The notes beneath the pieces are model-generated. The model did no database searches, was not told the origin of the DNA, and worked only from the letters and a program-made list of their open reading frames with translations. The position numbers were made by a program, and so were the translations under genes. 5,433 nucleotides of DNA from Bryobacteraceae bacterium (lineage in GTDB: Bacteria > Acidobacteriota > Terriglobia > Bryobacterales > Bryobacteraceae). This document shows, in pieces, positions 1-5,433 of this stretch. The stretch is taken from assembly GCA_014379815.1 (NCBI GenBank), contig JACMLA010000459.1, positions 1-5,433 of the forward strand, read 5' to 3'. The stretch's first letter is position 1. Each line of letters opens with the position of its first letter.

Positions 1-2
1 AG

Positions 3-1073
3 GTCGCACCCGAAAGGATACTTCCGCATATTGATGGACCCTTACGCCGGTGTCTTCAAACCGTCTTCAGCAATAATCCCATAGCTGTTTGGGGTTCGCG
101 TGACGGTCCGCAGAACAGAGCAAAGTTTGATCGAATGCAGCCCGGGGATGAGGTGCTGATTGTTGAGGGTCCAATGGTAAAACTTCTCGGCCGAGTCGCC
201 GCAAAAACGGTAAGCGCCGATCTGTCCCGAGAACTTTGGCAGAACCTTCACGGTGGAGCGACTGCGGGATGGGATTTAATCTATTTCATAGCGAACCCAG
301 TAGAGATCGATGTGCCATTCTCAGTGGTTTGCGAACTCGTGGGCTATGAGCTCGACTATCAACTTCATGGATTCACCGCGGTGGCCAAAGAGAGGCTCGA
401 AACATTTTACTCAATATACGACGATCTCTATTCGATTTTGTTAGCGAAGAAAGAGGGCCTTGCGGTCCAGCAACTGCCTGCCGCTGTCCAGGAGGAGCCT
501 CCGTCACAGATGAATATCGTTGGCGATGAACCCGTCGACGACGATACGCCGGATAAGCCCAAAGAACTATCGGAGCACTTGTGGATGCAATGGACCCTGT
601 TGCGCATGGGACGTCAGGCAGGACAAAAGGTCTGGGCTCCGAGAAGTGACCAATCTCGAATTACCGCCGCACACAAATTTGAGGACTTCGAACCGACGTT
701 CGCCAGTGGCTTGGACACCCAGGTGAAATATGTCGAAAATATAGACGTTGTTTGGAAGGAGGAATTCCGGATTGACGCGGCCTTCGAGGTCGAGAACAGC
801 ACTTCAATCTACTCCGGCCTGCTGCGCTTTGCCGATCTCACTATGGTGGCGCCCAACACCCACTATCCGCTCTTCATCGTCGCTCCAGAAGATCGACGAA
901 ATCGTGTGCGAGAGCAACTGGCACGCCCATCCTTTAAGCACCTCAAAATCGCCGAGAAAGTCCGCTTCCTTTCCTACGACAGAGTTAAGGAGATCGACAA
1001 CTTTTTCGGACCTGAAGCGAAGGGCATTTCCGTCAAGGTTTTCTCGGACAAAGCCGAGAACCTCTCCGACTAG
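3..1073 (+). CDS. PUA/EVE-like + PD-(D/E)XK nuclease-like protein (5'-partial)
   Basis: The reading frame is open from the left edge to TAG at 1071-1073, giving 356 visible residues. An ATG at 135 is probably internal: the 44 codons before it (with AVWGSRDGPQNRAKFDR) read as conserved protein running into QPGDEVLIVEG. Visible residues about 25-130 look like a PUA/EVE-type fold, with a 'W..R..N...F..M..GD' opening and later 'GWDLIYFI' and 'PFSVVCELVGY'. In related restriction proteins such domains bind modified DNA bases. An acidic, Pro-rich linker (about 155-190) follows. The C-terminal part resembles a PD-(D/E)XK nuclease: helix 'SEHLWMQWTLLRMG', then 'ENIDVVW' (Asp about 248), then 'AAFEVENSTSIYSGLLRFADL' (E262 and E264, so ExE rather than ExK). 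A modification-dependent restriction role is inferred. It could instead be a DNA-binding regulator if the ExE site is inactive. The gene converges on the minus-strand operon, 49 nt apart. Its start and promoter are outside the window. Confidence 0.72.
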   Translation, partial: VAPERILPHIDGPLRRCLQTVFSNNPIAVWGSRDGPQNRAKFDRMQPGDEVLIVEGPMVKLLGRVAAKTVSADLSRELWQNLHGGATAGWDLIYFIANPVEIDVPFSVVCELVGYELDYQLHGFTAVAKERLETFYSIYDDLYSILLAKKEGLAVQQLPAAVQEEPPSQMNIVGDEPVDDDTPDKPKELSEHLWMQWTLLRMGRQAGQKVWAPRSDQSRITAAHKFEDFEPTFASGLDTQVKYVENIDVVWKEEFRIDAAFEVENSTSIYSGLLRFADLTMVAPNTHYPLFIVAPEDRRNRVREQLARPSFKHLKIAEKVRFLSYDRVKEIDNFFGPEAKGISVKVFSDKAENLSD

Positions 1074-1095
1074 TGTAGGGGCAGCGAGCTAGTCG
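1037..1095. terminator. Two tandem hairpins at the convergent gene junction (possible weak bidirectional terminator)
   Basis: Two perfect inverted repeats sit end to end. Hairpin A has arms TTCTCGG (1041-1047) and CCGAGAA (1054-1060) with a 6-nt loop, and can be extended by GG (1037-1038) pairing with CC (1061-1062) past a 2-nt bulge. Hairpin B has arms CGACTAG (1067-1073) and CTAGTCG (1089-1095) with a 15-nt loop, and its left arm contains the stop codon of the plus-strand gene. Both lie where transcripts from the two convergent genes would end. Neither is followed by a T-run on either strand, so intrinsic termination would be weak. Hairpin A lies wholly in coding sequence and may be chance. 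Confidence 0.3.
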
Positions 1096-1122
1096 ATCTG
1101 AAACCCGAGCATCAGACCTATT

Positions 1123-1692
1123 CTAGATCAGGTTTATCACAGTATCGGCAGGCAACGCATCGCTTAATTTCAGGCCGGGATCCTGTATAAAGGCTGGCCG
1201 TTGAAGATTGGTTATGGGGCCTTCGCGAAAATAGAGGTCGAAGGAAACTTGTCGAACCACCTTGGCGAGGAGTTCGAACGGATGTTGGTCTTCGGTCATC
1301 ATCCCGGCCCAGAATGGCATATAGCAGAGGTTCCACGTTGCCGTATAGGCTTTCGCGTCAGAGGCATACCCCCAAATGTGTCGCACTCCATAGCCGGACG
1401 CCCTAAAGAAGAATCCGCTGGCTTCCCGCCATGTAGCTTGGGCTTTGTGGTTCGAATCCAAAATAAGCGAAACGCCGTCTACTTCCACTGTCTCACCGAA
1501 ACCTTTCCCCGGATAAAGGGCACGGCTGCTCCGCGCATGATTAGGATACCTGCATTCAGCTTTAACTTTTTCTGGTGATAGGAAAAAAGAAGCGCTGATC
1601 GCGGCGCGAAGCAGTTCAGTCTCGCCCCCAAACTGCTTAGCCATTTGAGCAATGGCATTTGGCGCGGGATGAGGCCCTTTCAAGAATTTCAT
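1123..1692 (-). CDS. Hypothetical protein, possible HNH-like nuclease
   Basis: 189 residues, the last visible gene of the minus-strand series. Its ATG (1692-1690) overlaps the helicase TGA in an ATGA, with no good Shine-Dalgarno sequence, so translation is probably coupled to the helicase. I do not recognise a named family. Residues 79-89 (DSNHKAQATWR) are followed by 'VRHIWGYASDAKAYTATWNLCYMP' split around H105 and N121, then 'TEDQHP' with H137. The order His-Ile-Trp, a short polar turn, Asn-Leu and a hydrophobic Pro stretch recalls the 'CHIWP...NLVLLP' pattern of some HNH (beta-beta-alpha-Me) nuclease-like proteins. H105 and N121 would then be the catalytic base and the structural Asn. The 16-residue gap to H137 is longer than in classical HNH proteins, so the third position is uncertain. 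No signal peptide or membrane segment is visible. Being fixed to a helicase gene suggests a role in the same complex or pathway, perhaps as the cutting subunit (inference). Confidence 0.65.
   Translation of the reverse strand: MKFLKGPHPAPNAIAQMAKQFGGETELLRAAISASFFLSPEKVKAECRYPNHARSSRALYPGKGFGETVEVDGVSLILDSNHKAQATWREASGFFFRASGYGVRHIWGYASDAKAYTATWNLCYMPFWAGMMTEDQHPFELLAKVVRQVSFDLYFREGPITNLQRPAFIQDPGLKLSDALPADTVINLI
1689..1692 (-). promoter_or_regulatory. ATGA stop/start overlap coupling helicase and HNH-like genes
   Basis: The helicase ends ...CTT AAG ATA TGA and the downstream gene starts ATG AAA TTC, sharing four bases. The 20 nt before the start hold no strong Shine-Dalgarno sequence, so ribosomes probably reinitiate after the helicase stop. 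This keeps the two products in a linked ratio and supports a shared function. Confidence 0.75.
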
Positions 1693-3761
1693 ATCTTAAG
1701 ATCGTCCAAGAACTCCGAGACCGGGCTGGTGCCCGTGATGAGCAGATGATCGCGGGCCCTCGTGCAGGCGACATAAAGCAGGTGTCGCTCCGTATCGTAG
1801 ACTTCCTGCAGATCAGAATCCTCGCCGACAGTCGCGATGCGCTCCTGCAAGGGGATGACCTCATCGTCACACGCCATGACCGCCACGGCCCGGAATTCTA
1901 AGCCTTTGGCCAGGTGCATGGTGCTGATTGAGACGTGGCCACTGGCAGTCGCGACATGCTCATCGAGAACTTTGAAAGACAGAGCCGCTTCTTTAACCGC
2001 AGCTCTTGCTCGGTCCAGTTGTGCCGGGGAGCGGACAAATACCCCGATCTCATGCGGCACGACTCCGGCCTTGGTCTGCCCTGATATCCAGTCAGACACC
2101 GCTTTGATCTCATCCCCTTGGTTTGGCAGAATCTGGAGGACCGGAGGCGGCCCATTGAACACAGAGACCGTGTCGTTACGAATGGTGCTGTTGTCATCCA
2201 CGTCGGTCACTTCCGGTCCGAGCAACCGATCTGCCTGTTGGCGAATCTGGTGGGAGGTCCGGTAGTTGACCCGCAACGTGGTGGAACGCCCCCGGGTATC
2301 TACCCCGAGGACCTTCCATGAAAACGGCTGTTGGAAGATACGCTGCCCCAAATCACCGGTGAAAAAGAGCGCGTTGGGGCGATTCCCGCCCAACGCTGCG
2401 AGGAAACGCAGATGGGCGATGCTGATGTCCTGCGCCTCATCCACAACCGCATGTTCAAAGGGCGTGTTTCTGGCCTTGAGAATAGCTGCGGCCAGGGCGG
2501 TGAACATGCCGGCTTCAGTAGTTAGGCCGAGCTCTTTCAATGCGGAGCGGGCTCGCTCGAAAACAGTCCATAACACCGCGCGTTGCGCCTCCGGGTGCCG
2601 GGTCTTCCGCCCGAGCCGGGCCACTTCCCGATAGGCTTCCTTACTTTCAACCTGCCAGGCATCCACCACTTGCTCCCATTCCGTGAGCAGGAAATGCAGG
2701 CTGAATTTGTGCCCGCTGATGCCGGCAGATGCCTCCCGCATGATATCGCGCAGCTGCTCCGGAGATACAATCGTCACCGGCCCGATATGGGCCTTGGAGA
2801 GCCTGAGTCCGATGGCCCTGATTGAGTGGACATCAATTCGATCTGCCAGGCGTGGCTCGTTGCCCAGCAGCCGCCTTAACTTTGTCTGCAATGCACTCGC
2901 CAGCGTATCCGAGAATGTCGCCAGCAAAACGCGCGCGTCGGGTTGTGTACGAGCCAGATGGACGGCGCGGTGCAAAGCCACGATGGTCTTGCCCGTGCCC
3001 GCAGAACCGGAAACCCGCGCCGGACCGGTGTAATCGCGTTCGACCAGCTCTCTTTGCTCGGGATGCAAAAAGACAGTCCATTTTTCCCACGGAAATTCGA
3101 GAGCCCGTTCCAATTCCTCGACATTGGCCATCACCCGGAACCGACGCTGTGCGTCTGGATGCTCGAAAGGATCGGCCGCTGTCGCCACAGGCGCAGCCAC
3201 CCGGGGCTTGCCCCCAGTCGCCAGTTCCAGGAGCGCTTCGGCCGCCTCGGCGGGCAGCCTTTCTGCCAGCGCCAGCAGGCTCTCGCTGGTCGCCTGCCGC
3301 ACATCTTTGATCCATTCCACTGGCACGCCGTAGCTGAGCAACTCGTCGTCGCTGGCGTCGGTAAACAGGGCCGGCTTCGGTGCGGACGGCACCTCATTCT
3401 GCACATATACCGGCACCAGAATCTCCTTCACCGTTTCACGGATCTCCACCAATTGCGCAGCACCCGTCTTGGGGTGGGTCTCCAGTTTCCGGCGTTCGGC
3501 CCAGTCGTAAGCCTTATCGTGGTGGTCAACGTAGCAAAGCAGCAAACTACCTGCCGTCTTATGGATGATCAGACGTATGTCCCGGCCCACCCGCACGGAC
3601 CAAAAGTTCTTGTCCTTCGAGTTGTCGATCTTGTGCTGCTGCATGCCGGGGTTGACCGGATTCATCTGCAGATCGAAGGCCGTCATTTTGGCCGCCTTTT
3701 GCTCATCACCTGTCAACCTCGCGAGGCTGTCCGTGAAGGTATCGGCGATACGAAAATCCAT
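1689..3761 (-). CDS. RelE/ParE-like domain fused to UvrD/PcrA-type SF1 helicase
   Basis: 690 residues from ATG 3761. A TTG 14 codons upstream (3803) extends the frame but overlaps the previous gene, and conserved-looking protein begins at MDFRIADTF, so I prefer the ATG. Residues 1-100 resemble a RelE/ParE toxin-like fold ('FTDSLARL', 'FWSVRVGRDIRLIIHK', 'LLLCYVDHHDKAYDWAERR'). A linker of about 120 residues, partly Ala/Glu-rich, follows. The helicase core has all expected motifs in order: Q-motif Gln about 236; Walker A GSAGTGKT (252-259); Ia 'LLATFSDTLA'; II DEAQD (441-445); III 'TGDLGQRIF'; IV 'LRVNYRTS' (Arg about 500); V 'ISTMHLAKGLEF'; VI 'LLYVACTRAR' with the Arg finger. It should be an active ATP-driven 3'-5' DNA translocase/helicase in the cytoplasm. 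No C-terminal RecB-type nuclease domain is present. RelE-UvrD fusions recur in bacteria. The N-terminal domain may be a binding module rather than an mRNA-cutting toxin. It lies 32 nt after the DAC-like gene and overlaps the next gene by 4 nt. Confidence 0.92.
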   Translation of the reverse strand: MDFRIADTFTDSLARLTGDEQKAAKMTAFDLQMNPVNPGMQQHKIDNSKDKNFWSVRVGRDIRLIIHKTAGSLLLCYVDHHDKAYDWAERRKLETHPKTGAAQLVEIRETVKEILVPVYVQNEVPSAPKPALFTDASDDELLSYGVPVEWIKDVRQATSESLLALAERLPAEAAEALLELATGGKPRVAAPVATAADPFEHPDAQRRFRVMANVEELERALEFPWEKWTVFLHPEQRELVERDYTGPARVSGSAGTGKTIVALHRAVHLARTQPDARVLLATFSDTLASALQTKLRRLLGNEPRLADRIDVHSIRAIGLRLSKAHIGPVTIVSPEQLRDIMREASAGISGHKFSLHFLLTEWEQVVDAWQVESKEAYREVARLGRKTRHPEAQRAVLWTVFERARSALKELGLTTEAGMFTALAAAILKARNTPFEHAVVDEAQDISIAHLRFLAALGGNRPNALFFTGDLGQRIFQQPFSWKVLGVDTRGRSTTLRVNYRTSHQIRQQADRLLGPEVTDVDDNSTIRNDTVSVFNGPPPVLQILPNQGDEIKAVSDWISGQTKAGVVPHEIGVFVRSPAQLDRARAAVKEAALSFKVLDEHVATASGHVSISTMHLAKGLEFRAVAVMACDDEVIPLQERIATVGEDSDLQEVYDTERHLLYVACTRARDHLLITGTSPVSEFLDDLKI

Positions 3762-3793
3762 GATATGTTGTCGCCTAGAAGAGCAGGAACTGG

Positions 3794-5047
3794 TTACGCG
3801 CAAACTTCGAACGCTATCTCGGGATGACTTTTGGGCCCTCGATCTGTAAATGCAGTAATTCCTCCATCGGAAGAAATTTTCACAGCCAATCCTAGACGAG
3901 ACAAAGCTTTTGCTGCCGCACGTCGCCCACCTCCATCACTGCCACCAGGAACTTTCACGATCGCACCAGCAGCTAATACCAGTCCATCGTGGTTTAATAC
4001 GATGGCTCCATCTAAGGCAGCCAGCTCCTCTCGAATAGGCCGAGGAATTTCATCGAATGGGCGACCTATAAGATGCGCCAACAACGTCGATTTGTTTGAG
4101 TTGCCCAAAGACAACAAGTCGTCGTCGCTCAAATAAGTGCGGTGTTTCCCGCTACGGCTACGCTTTGCCACAGCTATACACCCGCCGGTTCTCGAGAACG
4201 AGATATCGAGGCAACTAGCGTAGACGGCCTGCATCAATGCTCTTGTCTTAGAAGACCAGGTCATTCGGGCGATCATCGCCGAATGCGCAAAATGAGACCA
4301 CTTGCCGCGCCTATAAGCGAATTGAAGTTTAGAACCCCTAAACACGAGGATTTCTCCATGGCGATTTAAGGTAAATACTACACGTCCGCCGCTCGACCAA
4401 TCTGCGATTGGAAGATATCTGCGCGGGGTCTGCCAGTGGTCTTTCGTAATTTCGCCCAACGCCAAGTGCTCAACAACATGCCCCGATGGCGATAGCACTA
4501 GAAGAGTATCCAAGCCGTTGCTCAGAACCTTTGCGAAATCTTGATCAATAATTTGCTCTAAATGCAGGTTGGAAATTCGCGATGCTTGGGGTGATGGGTC
4601 CACCCCGATAGCGACTGAGATACGTTGGCCCTCATAGGTCTCCGAAGCCCATTTTCTCAGCATCGTGAGGATTGTCGGCAACAGGTCATCGCCCACTGTT
4701 CTATGCTGCACAGACCAAGCCACTGCATCCTGAGAACATTTATCCACCAAGTAGTGAAAAAAGGGTTCACCAGAAGCTCCGAGTTTCTCGCGAAATGCGC
4801 GAACGAATTGCGTCGCGATTTTCACGTCGTCGCTTTCGAAAGGATGGGTAGTTCTTAGTAAGCGAAAACAATTGGGCCACTTCGGATCTGGCCAGATGAG
4901 AAGGCTATTGGCTCCCTCAAGTAGAACGATATTCTTAGATGGATCCGAAATTTGAGATAGCTGCAGCTCTGAACCGGCAAACATCGGGACCATATTGCTC
5001 GACAGTATCTCGAAATACTGTGCCGCAGAAAGTGCCGCGCCTTTCAT
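3794..5047 (-). CDS. DAC (DisA_N-like) nucleotide-cyclase/sensor protein with long N-terminal domain
   Basis: 417 residues from ATG 5047. A TTG at 5065 would overlap the upstream gene; the ATG lies 1 nt after that gene's TAA and fits translational coupling. The C-terminal part (about 280-417) matches the diadenylate cyclase fold in motif order and spacing: 'GGCIAVAKR' (like the opening strand of DAC domains), 'LDGAIVLNHDGLVLAAG' with DGA at 346-348, 'GGGRRAAAKALSRLG' at 372-386, and 'LAVKISSDGGITAF' with the Ser motif near 392. Active cyclases make c-di-AMP from two ATP, using DGA, (T)RHR and a Ser-Glu motif. Here TRHR reads GGRR, so Thr, the first Arg and His are lost. Catalysis may be changed or absent, leaving a nucleotide sensor. 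Residues 1-280 are mixed alpha/beta with no membrane segment and are probably a sensor or partner domain; DAC domains with varied N-terminal sensors are known from nucleotide-signalling conflict systems. An ordinary DisA is unlikely because its DAC domain is N-terminal and is followed by HhH DNA-binding regions. Confidence 0.8.
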   Translation of the reverse strand: MKGAALSAAQYFEILSSNMVPMFAGSELQLSQISDPSKNIVLLEGANSLLIWPDPKWPNCFRLLRTTHPFESDDVKIATQFVRAFREKLGASGEPFFHYLVDKCSQDAVAWSVQHRTVGDDLLPTILTMLRKWASETYEGQRISVAIGVDPSPQASRISNLHLEQIIDQDFAKVLSNGLDTLLVLSPSGHVVEHLALGEITKDHWQTPRRYLPIADWSSGGRVVFTLNRHGEILVFRGSKLQFAYRRGKWSHFAHSAMIARMTWSSKTRALMQAVYASCLDISFSRTGGCIAVAKRSRSGKHRTYLSDDDLLSLGNSNKSTLLAHLIGRPFDEIPRPIREELAALDGAIVLNHDGLVLAAGAIVKVPGGSDGGGRRAAAKALSRLGLAVKISSDGGITAFTDRGPKSHPEIAFEVCA

Positions 5048-5051
5048 GTTA
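5045..5051 (-). promoter_or_regulatory. Near-abutting stop and start (TAA-C-ATG) before the DAC-like gene
   Basis: The upstream frame ends in TAA (5051-5049) and, after one base, the ATG of the DAC-like gene follows (5047-5045). The nearest purine-rich stretch, GGGAAAAA, ends about 9 nt before the ATG, with its GGGA core about 12 nt before it, so it is only a weak ribosome site. This decides for the ATG over the upstream TTG at 5065 and points to coupled translation within one operon. Confidence 0.6.
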
Positions 5052-5433
5052 ACTGTTTTTCCCAATCAGCAACCAGCGGCGGCCGCCAACTTGCTCAGCG
5101 AAGTTACTCAGCATCCAATCGCTGTGCCGATATTCCTTCGATCTCGGTCGATACACCCAGTACTCGTACGAATTGCGGCCTATGCATCGCATTCTCAAAA
5201 TCGCTGGGCGCGGAAATCCGGCACCACCAATTTCTATGGTGAAGTTGTGGTGATGCTTCACGACTTTACGCTGTTCGGGCTCAGACTGGTCCTGGCTATT
5301 TAGAAGCCTGAGAGTTGGCCGAGATGATGCATTTCCACGCACACCAAAAAATTGCTCCCACACGTCTATTGGAGGTTGAACTTGCGTCGCTCGACCAGCC
5401 CCTTGCTCATTAGTTAAATCCATCAAGAGTTCG
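5049..5433 (-). CDS. Unrecognised protein, C-terminal part or small complete protein
   Basis: The frame is open from the right edge to TAA at 5051-5049, with 127 visible residues. A TTG (5426) and an ATG (5423) lie at the very edge. Neither has a visible ribosome site in the few bases left, so this may be a complete 124-residue protein or the C-terminal domain of a larger one; I lean to the latter. The visible part starts polar and low in structure ('NEQGAGRATQVQPPIDVWEQFF'), then turns into what looks like a small beta-rich domain: 'HHNFTIEIGGAGFPRPAILRM', 'GRNSYEYWVYRP', 'YRHSDWMLSNF' and 'GGRRWLLIG'. The many aromatic and basic residues would suit nucleic-acid binding, as in C-terminal domains of some PLD-type restriction proteins, but I cannot assign a family. 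It is the first visible member of the operon, 1 nt before the DAC-like gene. Confidence 0.6.
   Translation of the reverse strand, partial: ELLMDLTNEQGAGRATQVQPPIDVWEQFFGVRGNASSRPTLRLLNSQDQSEPEQRKVVKHHHNFTIEIGGAGFPRPAILRMRCIGRNSYEYWVYRPRSKEYRHSDWMLSNFAEQVGGRRWLLIGKNS

Noticed and set aside
135..137. ATG 135 as the true start of the plus-strand gene
   Set aside because: The frame is open to the left edge, and the upstream codons encode sequence that continues the PUA/EVE-like domain pattern (W-G-S-R ... N-R-A-K-F), so the gene most likely starts outside the window.
1201..1578. A 125-codon plus-strand open frame opposite the 189-residue gene
   Set aside because: It is antisense to a frame with better protein-like composition and an ATGA junction to the helicase, and its own product shows no recognisable motif.
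3759..3803. TTG start at 3803 for the helicase
   Set aside because: It would overlap the DAC-like gene by 10 nt and add 14 residues of Ser/Arg-rich sequence without family character. The ATG at 3761 begins the RelE-like domain cleanly.
2943..3827. A 294-codon plus-strand open frame opposite the helicase N-terminal half
   Set aside because: It is fully antisense to a gene with clear domain motifs. Its translation is rich in Arg, His and Pro with no domain pattern, as expected for a shadow in GC-rich sequence.
5045..5065. TTG start at 5065 for the DAC-like gene
   Set aside because: It would overlap the upstream frame by 17 nt. The ATG at 5047, right after the upstream TAA, is the simpler choice.
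1..5433. CRISPR array, tRNA, insertion sequence or att site
   Set aside because: No regularly spaced repeats, cloverleaf-like sequence, transposase frame or flanking terminal repeats were seen. Almost all sequence is accounted for by the coding regions.

Overview
This is a gene-dense 5.4-kb window that looks like part of an accessory or defence-type island in a bacterium. Base composition is mixed but fairly GC-rich, highest inside the helicase gene and lower in the genes around it. Gene style would fit a proteobacterium, but nothing in the window fixes the taxon. I see no rRNA, tRNA, CRISPR array, transposase or integrase.

Layout. On the plus strand, from the left edge to 1073, lies the 3' part of a gene for a two-part protein: a PUA/EVE-like N-terminal region and a C-terminal PD-(D/E)XK-nuclease-like domain. 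It converges on a minus-strand gene series that fills the rest of the window. In transcription order (right to left) that series is: (1) the end of an unrecognised protein entering from the right edge (stop at 5049); (2) a protein of about 417 residues whose C-terminal third resembles a diadenylate cyclase (DAC/DisA_N) domain behind a long, probably sensory, N-terminal region (5047-3794); (3) a RelE/ParE-like domain fused to a complete UvrD/PcrA-type superfamily 1 helicase (3761-1689); (4) a 189-residue protein with a possible HNH-like signature (1692-1123). The junctions are 1 nt, 32 nt and a 4-nt ATGA overlap, so the series looks like one operon whose promoter lies outside the window.

How the genes may work together (inference). 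A nucleotide-handling or nucleotide-sensing protein, a DNA helicase and a candidate nuclease in one tight operon resemble the sensor, motor and effector layout of anti-phage systems. The facing PD-(D/E)XK/EVE-like protein would fit restriction of modified DNA. The most notable point is that the DAC-like domain keeps the DGA motif and the late Ser-containing motif, but its RHR motif is altered (GGRR in place of TRHR). It may therefore bind or make a different nucleotide, or only sense one. None of these functions was tested, and homology was judged by eye.
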